Positions 36,001-46,800 of a DNA stretch of 64,000 nt are shown here, one piece after another (within the stretch, counting starts at the first letter, position 1; each line of letters opens with the position of its first letter). The stretch spans positions 31,266,603 through 31,330,602 of the forward strand of contig NC_089280.1 of the NCBI RefSeq assembly GCF_963678975.1. Direction: 5' to 3'. Under the pieces are notes generated by a model. It was not told the DNA's origin and did not search any database. It worked only from the letters and a program-made list of their open reading frames with translations. Source of the DNA: Dysidea avara. Lineage: Eukaryota > Porifera > Demospongiae > Dictyoceratida > Dysideidae. The position numbers and the translations under genes were made by a program.

Positions 36001-36105
36001 CTTGATATGTTTTAGGACCAGTTTGAGTTTATCCACAAGGGACTAATCACCATGTTGCAACGCTACTCCCCTTATGCTAACTTTACGGATGGAACTGAAG
36101 TTTAA
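32889..36105 (+). CDS. Receptor-type protein tyrosine phosphatase, 3' part (17 exons)
   Basis: Exons: 32889-33012, 33066-33235, 33293-33559, 33616-33801, 33854-33930, 33981-34115, 34174-34293, 34360-34523, 34579-34714, 34771-34926, 34972-35071, 35131-35201, 35255-35389, 35447-35581, 35636-35784, 35831-35966, 36016-36105. All junctions are GT-AG and all phases agree, giving about 783 codons from the membrane to the stop. Order: Ser-rich stalk, transmembrane helix, basic juxtamembrane segment, Ig-like domain, phosphatase D1, phosphatase D2. It would remove phosphate from tyrosines of target proteins at the inner face of the plasma membrane, with D1 as the active domain. The ectodomain and start codon are not identified and must lie upstream of 32.9 kb, perhaps outside the window. 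Introns are short (about 41-86 bp). Confidence 0.93.
33293..33559 (+). other. Ig-like (I-set type) domain exon on the cytoplasmic side
   Basis: A single phase 1-1 exon of 89 codons. Recognisable Ig signature: [11 protein letters not shown] (C strand with the core Trp), [20 protein letters not shown] (E-F strands, D-x-G-x-Y pattern) and SENIHLIV (G strand). The two cysteines that normally join B and F strands are replaced (PIGL in the B strand, YTVTV in the F strand), as in intracellular titin-type Ig domains. It lies between the transmembrane exon and D1. The phase match makes it insertable by exon shuffling from an Ig ectodomain exon. Confidence 0.85.
33616..34926 (+). other. Phosphatase domain D1 (catalytic motifs intact)
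   Basis: In order: [17 protein letters not shown] (pTyr loop), [32 protein letters not shown] (general-acid Asp), [10 protein letters not shown] (catalytic Cys codon at 34519-34521, P-loop split by an intron after HCS), and QTLPQYTFIH (Q-loop). All residues needed for catalysis are present. Confidence 0.95.
34972..36105 (+). other. Phosphatase domain D2 (predicted inactive or weak)
   Basis: Has [35 protein letters not shown] and the P-loop [10 protein letters not shown] with Cys and Arg kept. The general-acid motif WPD reads WPQ (WPQHSCP), and the tyrosine of the KNRY loop is lost. Such changes are typical of the second, regulatory domains of receptor phosphatases. The protein ends 28 residues after DQFEF. 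Confidence 0.9.
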
Positions 36106-38052
36106 TTGCTATGCTTTTCTACTATTGATGAAACTGAAGTTTAATTCACTGTAAATATTTCTCTGCTGCACATTTTTTGTTTGTATTTTAGCTATCTATA
36201 TTGACCCATGTAGAATGCTTTGCTTAAATGTAAAATTTATCACAAATTTGAGCACATAATAAATGTTTATGACTGCTACAAAGTACGCTATGAACTGTTG
36301 ATAAATAAATAGTAAAAGCAAAGTACACTGTACATGCACAATTGTCTGCTGGAGTCATTGGTCTAAGCATCCTCTGCTGCTTATTCCCATTTCTTATTCC
36401 ACTACTGTGTAGGTATTGATTTGCGAGTAGCATGTAATGGCTTTCTAGTTCTGACTAAATTAAAGTCCTTTGTAGTGGCTTGGTCTTGGACAGCTGGATT
36501 GAATGCAGTGGCACTGTTCATACCGTTCTTCGTTTGTAGCACTTAGGGTCTTAAGAAAGGTGAAATGCATACAGTATGATGCTTTCTTTTGACATAAGTA
36601 AAGTAATGTATGATATGTGCTGTGCTTGTCACAAACTGGTTTCTTTGCTTGTTGTAGAAGTTCCTCTGGATCCTCAATACTTGTAGCCTCCAAACTCAGC
36701 TGACACGGGGCCCCTTTGGTACCTTCTCCATAGCTCTGGGAAACTACTATGAAGAAGAAAGGAGGACAAGCTGCTCCACTAGGGAGACCATTTCCACTAC
36801 TACTGAGTAATGGGTGTACAAAGGCACTTTATTCCTATACAGATCCTTAGATGCAGAATACTAGATAAAATCTAATCTACCTTCTAGAATGCCTCCACCT
36901 TCCAATCCTCAAGTGTGTTTTTCAGTGAAAGTCCCTGGATATCAGTCACTTCACCAGCACCACTCCAATGTCATCAGAGTTGCCAACTGAATCCTAGCTT
37001 TCTTCAATCTGTTGTTTCTGTCAGTTAGCCATATCTTACTAACCTAGTCTGGTTTGTTCATCTTCAGCAGCAAGCAAGAACTATTCTGCAGCTGGATGCA
37101 GATAATTTCCTCCCAGAGATGAAATCATTACTGAAATTGCACTGACATGTACAGCTCATTTTTTATCTTTTGACATGAATACGAAATGTTGCAATGTAAC
37201 ATCAGTAACTATTTTACCACCCATACCACATCCCTCCATTCATAACGCTTTCCCTATTTCTTATAATGGTATTAGTTAATGTATTAAACATTTATTTATT
37301 TTTGCTTTAAATGTAATGGTGTATAATGCTGCAGCACATGTTGCTGTCAGACCTTCAGTGCTGGTCACTGTAAAGCACTAATAATAATAATAATAATAAT
37401 TGAAAATACTGATATTTTGGTGGCAGATCACCAGTTTACTGCTCTATTTGCTGGAAAGAATGCTGGCACTGTGTAATGGGTGGAAACATGGAGTACAAGT
37501 GTAATAGCCATTTTACTTTTCGGTAATTGACAGTTGGGGCGAGCATTCAAAATAGTGCAAAACAGTTTTATGGTGTATCTGGAACCATTCTATCGGTATG
37601 TGCTTAATCATAAATGTGTTACAAAAAAGCAAACAACAAGTATAAGGAAAAGCAATTATGAGCCCTATATAGATTACAGAAATATATATATTTATAGTAA
37701 TGAAACAATGGATGTTAATTATCTATACCTGCAGCTATGCTAGTGTGCATGTAATCCCTCTTTATTCAGTCATGACCATAATCATGTATATATATAAACA
37801 CTAAAGTAGGAATAATATGTGCACTAGTATATAACTACAGGTGTAGGAGACATCCCTTTCTCTGTCATATTCCTTTCTGTGATCCCTCTAGTTCCCACTT
37901 GAGACTTGTAGCTACTTGTTATCATCAAATACAGTAGTATTATTTTAATTTATAATTGAGGGTAGAAATTCTTTTAATAAAGCTATATATTATATTATAA
38001 TTATGCTATATATAATACAAAAACCAAGTTCTGATTGTATTGGTAAATAATT
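36106..38052. other. Intergenic stretch after the phosphatase gene
   Basis: An AATAAA-type signal is at about 36258 (cataataaatg) and could end the transcript. R2 fragments lie at about 36450-36700 and 37430-37560, an (AAT)n microsatellite at 37381-37401, and an M2-type repeat at about 37612-37930. No gene recognised. Confidence 0.45.
37612..37930. mobile_element. M2-related element
   Basis: Shares 'acctgcagctatgctagtgt', 'ctttattcagtcatgacc' and 'tgtgatccctctag' with the M2 copies. 'ctgcagctatgctagtg' pairs with 'cactagtatataactacag'. The outer ends are decayed. Confidence 0.55.
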
Positions 38053-38331
38053 ATCTAAACCAAAACAGCCAAGCTGTAAAAAAGAGTGTGACCCCAAAAG
38101 GGCAGGGTGAAAAAAGATGAGAAATCAAAGGTGGTGGCCAAGAAATGGCTGTGATGGTAGGTTAATGGCAATTATAACACAAATTCACCTGAAATGTTGT
38201 AATTAAAATTTTTGCCATTAACCTACCATCAATCATTTCTTGGCTGCCACCTTTGATTTCACATCTTTTTCACCTTGGCCTTTTTGGGGCTGCACTCTTT
38301 TTTTTTACAGCTTCACTGTATTGGTTTAGAT
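38053..38331. mobile_element. FB1 foldback element, ~120-bp arms
   Basis: 'atctaaaccaaaacagccaa' at 38053 pairs with 'tattggtttagat' ending at 38331. The inner part has 'ggtaggttaatggca' against 'tgccattaacctacc'. The FB1 flank follows on the right in reverse orientation (to about 38420). Confidence 0.85.
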
Positions 38332-38559
38332 ATCACTTCTTTTTGTATTGCAAGCCACAAAGCTGGCCATAAACTGGCTTTGGTGCTTCTTTTTAACTTG
38401 TTTTCTCTTTACTGCAGGAATTGTGGACCAAAAGAAGCAATTGTGTGTATAGCTTTTTGTCTGATTAAATATTTGTATATTTTAATACTGAATGATTATC
38501 ACATAGTTAGTAAGGTAACTTCTTACACAATTGAACTATAGCTGAAACTCTCATTGTTT

Positions 38560-38780
38560 GTAGTTGAACTCTTTTCAGGGTGACTTGTTTCTAGCTGACT
38601 CTCTACATGGTGATTTGTTTCTAGCACATATTTCTACTGGGTGATTTGTTTGTAGCTGATCTTTATAGGGTAACTTGTATCTAGCTGATATCTCTACAGG
38701 GTGATTTGTTTCTAGCTGGTCTCTCTTCAGGGTGACTGCTCTATTAGAATGACTGCTCTATTAGAGTATCTCGATCTCAC
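38560..38780 (+). repeat. Short 31-bp satellite block (opposite orientation) with core motif
   Basis: Reverse-complement satellite units ('ctctacagggtgatttgttt' plus 'ctagctg...'), followed by 'gactgctctattagaatgac' and 'ctctattagagtatctcgat'. It repeats the satellite-to-core junction seen in the three large arrays. Confidence 0.8.
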
Positions 38781-38789
38781 ACTTGCTAA

Positions 38790-39212
38790 TTGCTAAAACT
38801 ATTATTGTCAGAAACCAAAAAAACAGCTGAAAAACAAGACAGTTAAAGAAAGCTACCGTACAATAGCTGTAATAAACCTAACTCAGTGATTCTTTTACTG
38901 CTACTCTACTGGCCTAGCACATCACATTATTTCTAGATGTACGCATGCTAATTGAACATGTGACCTGCTTTTTGTTAGTTTACATGGTGATGAAATAGAA
39001 AAGAAAGGTAGTATTGTCAGTATATAGGTGTCTGTTTATACTGTCAAATTGAGCTATGATTATACAGGCTATAGCCATTGGAGGCCAGTTCAGGCTGACT
39101 GATACATATGTACAAATCAAAAATTAATTCGGCACCATGCACTAGTGTCCCTGCTGTACAGTGAAACTTCTATAATGTGATACTCAAAACCTGTGTTGAT
39201 GCCTTTGCTATA
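38790..39212. other. Gene-free stretch
   Basis: No exon recognised. A pogo-like single end ('tacagtgaaacttctataat') is near 39158. Confidence 0.35.
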
Positions 39213-39433
39213 TCACTCAGCTGGCTTATTTATAACACAATAATTAACATTCTCAGAAATATAAGCCTCTGTGAAACAGAAGAACCAATCAAGATGACGT
39301 TTGCCCTTGGTAGTAATATTCACTCCAGAGTCAGCAAACTCAGTACTGTCTGACAGAGGAAAGAAAGTCTGCTTGTATACATACAAATAACCAGCTGCAG
39401 ATCTTGGCAACATTAGAGTAGTATCCATACCTG
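39213..39433 (-). pseudogene. Retroelement protein fragment (possible)
   Basis: The minus-strand frame contains FADSGVNITTKGKRHL followed by EAYISENVN, which resembles the ITxxGKRHLG...EYV stretch common in invertebrate reverse-transcriptase-type proteins. It is preceded by an acceptor-like TTTTTTCTCCAG. Only about 70 residues remain. Assignment is from memory of the motif and unverified. Confidence 0.35.
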
Positions 39434-39830
39434 GAGAAAAAATCCAGAAACTTAGTCCACCATTTATATAGCCCTACAATGCACCCTTAGTTGTTACATC
39501 ATCACTTTTGTGCCATACTAGGATTTTTCAGCAAAGTGATCAGTGGTGTGACACAAAAGAGTGCACATTACTTAAGAGACATATAGTGCGGTCCCTCAGA
39601 AAAAAGAATGTGACCAACAAAAGTACTTCACGATCCAATCTTGAGATAGCCATTTTTTATTTTGTTATCTACTTGTTGATTACAATCCAACTAGTTTAAT
39701 TTTCTTTATTACAGTCCTTAAAATCCAATGAAATGAGGCTTGCATGTTTATTATGTAATTATACCTTAATTATTGTTAAAATGTGTCTCTTCAGCTTGCT
39801 ATTTTCTTAAATTACTTCCAGATCATCTGA

Positions 39831-40042
39831 AATTGTGACTGGATCTGCAAAAATGGGTCTTATAGCCTTTCCAATTGCATGTACTTGGCAATCCATAACT
39901 TGACTTGTGTGCATGGTGCCAGCCTGAAATTTGGTCACCTTGCACTCCTAACAACACTATTTCTGAATGTAATTTAAGACAACACATTAAGCATATGATG
40001 AGTTATGACTTGAGAACTCTTTTCGCAGATCTGGTCACAATT
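39831..40042. mobile_element. MITE, family T
   Basis: Ends 'aattgtgactggatctgcaa' and 'ttcgcagatctggtcacaat' form terminal inverted repeats of about 25 bp. Same family as 9063-9295. Confidence 0.75.
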
Positions 40043-40231
40043 GCTTTCAGATTCAATCTTGGCACACTTACATTTAAAAATTTCCCTGGGGGAGTACTGA
40101 TGCCCCAGACCCCACTAGCTAGTCAGATATCCCTACAGTTTTCCTCTGTACTGGTTTACTGGTACATTACTATACAAGCCCTCTTTGTGTATCACCTGGT
40201 CTCAGGTTAGGGATAGTTGTAAAAATAGTTT

Positions 40232-40770
40232 TTTTAGCCACTGAAATTCAGTGGTTAAGGGTTTAGCATACCCTGGTTAAAGCTTTGGACAACTTTTTTG
40301 TCAACAATTTTTGTGTACTTTTATTACTTGGTGACTGTTCTATTAGAGTATTTTGATATTACATCATGTTTGTTTTTCCTTGTAAGTCACATGTAGTTGT
40401 CACTACAATTTTTTAAACCATGAAAGGCTTGAGCTATAAGGGTTAACCTACACAGCACAGACTGATTTTCAAGCCATTCTCTTGCAGTCTACCCTGACAA
40501 AAAATTGGTCTTCTTGTATGCAATCTTTTTGTATCTCAATAAATATTATTAGATTTGTGCCAGACTTGGAGGTGAATGCACCTCATTTATATCCTTAATA
40601 TATGTCAGAGTTTGTAGCAATTGAGATGGAAATTTGCATTTTATACTGGTTTTTTGTAAAGTACAAAAAGAAGAAAAATTAGATCCCAGGATTGGCCAGG
40701 AAAAGTAAAGAAGAAGAAACAATGTGGTGCATACCAGCTTCTGCATGACACACTACCATGTGTCTTGAGA
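40232..40770 (+). repeat. R1 repeat, shortened copy
   Basis: A tRNA-like start ('cagtggttaagggtttagc'), 'gttctattagagtattttga' core, body, and end 'gacacactaccatgtgtcttga' at about 40768. The hairpin is ACACACTACCATGTGT. Confidence 0.7.
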
Positions 40771-40789
40771 CCAGCATTACAATGATTTA

Positions 40790-41960
40790 TTTTAGTACAG
40801 GAAAAAGCTGCCATCCTTCTATTAAAGCATCAGTGTTTACTTGTCTACCAGCAGTCTGTATTGTGTCATGCTGACTTTTTCTCCAATCAATTTATATTAA
40901 TCATCAGTTAGACCAAGCCAGTGCAAGAAATTATTTGGGCTTGTGCCAAGTATGCCAGCACAATTTTGAGCATAATAGGCCAGCAAAAGCATCAAGTGTT
41001 ATATATACCAGCATAAAAAGACAACTATTTTCAAGATTCTCAATTAAAATGTGTAATTCACATGCCAAAATGACAGCATAACATGACCACACTACACAGT
41101 ATTACTGGATTTCATATGGAAAAGTTCAATACTGTTATTTTTAATCTTAGACTGCATGTTGCGGGGAATCAAGTCACCACTGGGTCTGGAATTTTTTCTG
41201 CATTCTTCATGTTTCAGCTACAGTTTCTGACTCCCTGTATTCACAGGCTTTAATTTAAGCCTTCTGCCCTTCTCACAGGTCCCTAGTGGGATAGCATTCA
41301 CAGAATCTTACTTGGCTGATTACTCAATGCTTTGCAGAAATAAGAGTCAAGATACTCTAATCAATTGCAGTCAGGAGGGGAAATATTTCATGAATCGCCA
41401 CCATCAAAAATTTTTAGAGGGAACGTGTTTAAAATCTATCATGCACTTCAACAATGCCACTTTGGCAAAGCTGCAAACTTTGAGGAGGGAAATTTTCACA
41501 TAGCAGCCAATCCAAGAAAATCACAAAAATTTCCCCCTCAGAAAAACCCACTATGTGGTAAGTAGGCACAGAGATACCCCTCATCAACAGTCAGGTCAAG
41601 GGTCAGGTAGATGTCCAGGGGAGGAGAAACATCAGTGTAAGCACAAAATAGCTAAGCGCATTAAAGAAAAACCAATGTGAACATAATTAAAGCCAGCAAT
41701 AGGTGTGACTTGTTGACTTCCCTTATTGCATGAAGACAACCTTTTTAATGACACATTACCATTGGGTCACAACCTCCAGCAGCTGAAAAGAGAGGTGGTG
41801 AGGAACTTCCCATCTCCACATCATATATTCTCTGGTCATACGCCCTGCTCTTCTGCTATTTATTATAATGATAACATGCAAGTTGCCAATGGTAAGAAAT
41901 GATAAGAATGGGCATATGGATTAAAAAACTATGCATCGAAGTATACATGTTGATGAGAAA
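40790..41960. other. Gene-free stretch
   Basis: Contains one degenerate core motif ('aagatactctaatcaattgc', about 41345). No exon or element edge could be assigned. Confidence 0.35.
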
Positions 41961-42206
41961 TACCATAGGACCTCCATTATCCGAACACCATACCTGTGTG
42001 CCAGTTAAATCATAAAAGTGTTCAGATAAGTGAATTTGTTTGGATAAATGGAGCCCATTCATTTATATACAGAGTTCTGTCCAACTACTCTAATAGAACA
42101 TACACTTACTCTAATAGAACGTTCACCTATTGACGAAATACTCTAATAGAGCAGTCACTTATACTGTTCGGATAATCGAGATTCGGATAATCGAGGTCCT
42201 ACTGTA
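41961..42206. mobile_element. pogo/Tigger-like MITE
   Basis: 'ccataggacctccattatcc' on the left and 'ggataatcgaggtcctactg' on the right are terminal inverted repeats, flanked by TA on both sides. The ends resemble CAGTnGGACCTCGATTATCCG of pogo-type elements. Inside are three copies of the 'actctaatagaac' motif in a row. Confidence 0.75.
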
Positions 42207-42490
42207 CCCCCCAAAACAGTGTAGTTGGCTCAAGCCTAAGATTCAGCAGGAAGCCAACAAAGAGATTCTGTATCACGTTATTGACACAATCTTACAACCT
42301 GTGAAATAAGCCATCCCTTGTGCAATCCTAATGAATCTCCCAATTGGTAGTAGCACACCTTGTAACAAAACAATGGAGTTTTGATGGTCCATGCATCATC
42401 ATATATAGGGATGTCAGATGTACAAGGCTATAGTTGTACAATAAATCTATATAGTGTCTTTTAGAATCATTCAGCTAGTAGAAAGTTAAA

Positions 42491-43346
42491 TATGTGACCA
42501 GATTTTACAAAACCAATCCAAATCGCACATCAGACAAAATCAAACTAACACCACCAGTGGATAGCTACACTATCGTACTACTAGTTTTGACACTCAGTAC
42601 TACTCAAACTACACGAGGCTGGTTTTACCAGACGTCTTTTCTGGGTGGTGTGGAGTGCTCAAATGGCGGTTTCAGGCCTTGTGAAGGACCTGGCTTGGCA
42701 AGAATCTGTGGTTTACTGATGGACAGCCTTATAATGTTGGCCAGACGTGTTCTCTGTTGATTTTGTTACTTATCAGCCACTAAGGAGCCAGCACAGCCCT
42801 GTAATCTCGTGTCTGGACTCCAATCGTGGTCTGCCTCCATTTTGAGGTCTATCTCTGGTTTTAACAGACGTCTTTTCTGGGTGGTGTGGAGTGCTCAAAT
42901 GGCAGTTTCAGGCCTTGTGAAGGACCTGGCTTGGCAAGAATCTGTGGTTTACTGGTGGACAGCCTTATAGTGTTGGCCAGATGTGTTCTCTGTACATATC
43001 AGCCACTAAGGAGCCAGCACGGCCCTGTAATCTCGTGTCTGGGCTCCAATCGTGGTTTGGGGTCTATCTCTTGCCCTCCCCGCCGCCCCCCACCCTCCAC
43101 ACTCGTGATACTACTTTGCTCGTCCAACTGTTCAGATTTTCTATCTTATTTGGTGGGAAACTCTACAAGCAGCTACAAGTATTGGAAGTGGCCTGAAAGG
43201 TAACAGATTGATGCATCTTTTGTGGAAATTTCATACACGTGCTTGCTATCCTTGGAGAGTTATGCTGGCTTCAATTATTTAAAACCGTTTATCTCGAAAC
43301 TTCTGATGTGCCATTTGGACCGTTTTTCCAAAATCCAGTCACATAT
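42491..43346. mobile_element. Large family-T element with internal tandem repeat
   Basis: Ends 'tatgtgaccagattttacaa' and 'ttttccaaaatccagtcaca' are inverted repeats. The interior has two copies of a ~226-bp unit (about 42640-42865 and 42866-43060), beginning 'gacgtcttttctgggtggtg'. No coding capacity recognised. Confidence 0.7.
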
Positions 43347-43602
43347 AATGTTTTAATTTTACAATTATTGGGAGTGCATGCACTATATACACTGAAGGCG
43401 CATTTGGGCTTGATCATATCTAACCAATACTGCTAATAAACGATGAAAGTATTGTGAGAGACTAGTTTCTGGTTGATTTTTTTGTGGGAAAGTGCTAACC
43501 TTTATGAAACCTACCATATGACTATGTGGTATGATTCTGTAATTGGTTAAATATTATTGTAACTAGTTAGTGACTAATTTGCCATTTAACATGTTTTTAC
43601 AG

Positions 43603-43872
43603 CTCTTCCCAAGATCACAGATCACCCAACAGGTGGTGATGTACCAATGGGAAGAAGCATCACTCTCATGTGTAGAGCTAGTGGTCTAGGAACACTAGTA
43701 TATTCCTGGGAGAGAAGAAGTTCTGGTAGTAGTTGGACTACTGTTAGCAATGATAACACAACATCATACACTACTGATACAACACTGACTATTGGAGAGT
43801 ACATGTACAGGTGTAATGTGAGCAATGAGGCTGGATCAGTTGTGTCTAATAGTGCTACTGTGAATGTGTATG
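43603..43872 (+). other. Ig exon 1
   Basis: Acceptor TTTTTACAG, donor GTGAGT. Key residues: ITLMCRASG (B), LVYSWERR (C), EYMYRCNVSNEAGS (F). The usual D-x-G before the F strand is replaced by TIGEY. Near-copy of exon 2. Confidence 0.9.
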
Positions 43873-46800
43873 GTGAGTATTGTCTTAACAGGTAAGACAT
43901 GATGACACAAGTGTCCACAGGTCCTCCAGAGATCACAAATCACCCAAAAGGTGGTGATGTACCAATGGGAAGAAGCATCACTCTCATGTGTAGAGCTAGT
44001 GGTCTAGGAAAACTAGTATATTCCTGGGAGAAAAGAAATTCTAGTAGTAGTAGCAGTTGGACTACTATTAGCAATGATAACACAACATTATACACTACTG
44101 ATACAACACTGACTATCGGAGAGTACATGTACAGGTGTAATGTGAGCAATGAGGCTGGATCAGTTGTGTCTAATAATGCTACTGTCACTGTGTGTAGTGG
44201 TACGTACTAAAATCACAGTCTTAGTGTATGCTAGATTGCAAGTAAAAGTGATAATCAACCTTAATACATTGTCTATTTCAGGCCTATTTCCTCACATTAT
44301 CGCTCACCCTACTGATACAAGTGCTGCTGCTCCATTCAGTGGTGTGTTCACATGTTCTGTTACTGGATGTGGTCACCTCAACATCACCTGGTACAGAAGA
44401 GGAGGTTCACTACCTACCAAGTCAGAATCTACTGAAGTATCCTCCCCAACAGTCACAACTAGTACACTTGTCATTCCTAATGTGACCAGTGATGATGTTG
44501 GTAGATATTATTGTCTGGTATGGGCTAATAGTACAGCATCACGGTCAAATGATGTCATACTTAATTTCTCAGGTATGTACATAATTAAGAATACTCTCCC
44601 ATATGGCAGTGTATATTGTAATCTGTACCAAGACAGCCAAATATTTAAAATCCACTTCAAAAAGATTGGCTTTATACTGTAATTAAAGCCGATCTTTACA
44701 ATGACATTGACATTATTGACTGACATTGCAAATCGTGTAAATTGTTACCTAAATGGCTCAAACATCATTGCAGCCATTTCTTTGCCACCACCTGTGATTT
44801 AACAACTTCTTTCACCCTGTAGCATTATAATGGTTCTATTTTGTGTGCCTTGACTGTTTAGCATATTTAAACCAAACTTGGTACCAAAATTGCCTTTGAA
44901 CTCTGCCAAATTTCAAACCAATAAGATAATGAATATAATATTATGTTTATAGAAACTTTTTAAATGTATGAAAAGAAGAGGGATAAAAAGAAGAAAAAGC
45001 AAAAAAAAAATCCCATTTTTAAAAGTTCATACATACATCAGGAATCCCTGGAGCAGTTGTGCTCAAATTTGGTATGCAGACTACTAAAAGTGGAGGGAAT
45101 TTTCGTAGCAAAATCATTTTATTTTGTAAAAGCAGCATGGGGGTATGTATGCATAAAAACCTGTTGTACTCCCTGCTAAGTGGTGTACCAGTTTCTTGGA
45201 CTGTGTGACATACTTTGTGTCTTAATCTGAGCATGTACCCTTAGATGGTTTCTTTATCATTTCAAACAATAAATGTTCCTTGTTAATTGTTCTTATTTGG
45301 CTTTATACCTTTGGCTGAGGTTGCACAAATATGTAGCATTGCAATTTCCTATCTTCTTTATTGTATGTGCTACTGATATCAAGACTCACGGTAGTGAGTC
45401 GCGCGGCCAAGAAACTACAAAGCGCACGCCCAATTAAAAGACGCGCGGCCACTACTGTGAGTTATTTACGTGTAGGGCCGGTTTTGCAATATTAGTCCTA
45501 GATTATGCAACATCTCTCAATAGATTTGTATTGCGTTACGTGATAAAAAAATCTTTAGGAGTAGTCATCATCATAGTTTTCTTGCGACCTCGCTAAAATA
45601 AAAAAGTAACCATCGCAAAATAAAAAATAGGCATATTTCACTTTATTTATCTATCTTATGTTACAACTACTGTCATGTTATACCAGTCAACATAGTCGTG
45701 TTTGTATAGTCCATCTAGCACTGACATTATCCAATCCTGGTTTGCCTATACGCGTATTTTCTTCAATCAAACCTCTAATCCCTACAATAACTTTTAAAGG
45801 CACGACGTGGACACAAACTCTAATGCCTGATAAACAAGTTGTGACAAAGTGCTGAACCGTAAGTTCCCTAGGGATGGCGTTTTAAGCAGAAATCTTTTAA
45901 ATTCCATTTAGTGCCACACCCCATGCGAGCGTTTATAAATCGCCAGTTGTCTTATGGTGTGAAGAACAAAATCACTAGCGAAGGTGCTTTAAGCATACTC
46001 TTCAATTCTCTATTTACATGTAATTTTTAATAGATTAACCACAAAGGCCGATAAGGTGAATACAAAAGGTAACAAGCCTTTAGGGGTTACCACCTCTATG
46101 TAGTGTTTACCATGTAGCTTGTGTTGTGGCTTTCATTAAGTATTATGCACACACAAATGGTGCAACAAAATTTTGTAATGGATTGCTCGAATGTGGTTGG
46201 TGGTGTTGTGGCTCGAATGTGGTTCATGGTTTGCCAGTGACCATGTATGAGTTGGGGTTGTTCCACACAACTTACATAATATTCAAATTTCATGATGGCC
46301 ATGAAAATTTCTTGCCATATGGTAAACATACAACAATGTGTAACAACGTTAATCAACATCACATCAAGACTTGACTAAAAATAGTTCCAGCAATAGTGAT
46401 GATTTCTTGTATGTCAGCATGACGATACTGAGACCTGTAAAAGAATAAGCAGGCACTGAAGTTAACCTTAAATTAAACACTCATGCAACTGACCTGGAAC
46501 ATTGGTCGCAACACCAAAAACACTTGTTTCGATATCTGATGACACAATCCAGCAGGCACTGAATTAAAAGAGAATGTACAAAAAATCAATATGCCGGTCT
46601 GTATCAATAATAGCATGGATAATCAAAATGAACAAAAATTATATCCCAGGCTAAGTGAATGAATAACATAACTGTTGGGTAAGCATGTCAAACCTGAACA
46701 TTAGGACATTAGTCAAACAAAAGTATGCTATCACAACTTGGGTCATAATACAATGTTTGTACCACTGGACTTCACACTGGTTGCCCAAAAATTGTGCCAT

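Noticed and set aside
36224-36693. Two minus-strand frames after the phosphatase gene
   Set aside because: No splice context or recognisable motif; the region matches R2-type repeats.
43622-43936. Minus-strand frames of about 80-104 codons opposite Ig exons 1 and 2
   Set aside because: They arise because the duplicated exons share composition; splice sites and Ig residues are on the plus strand.
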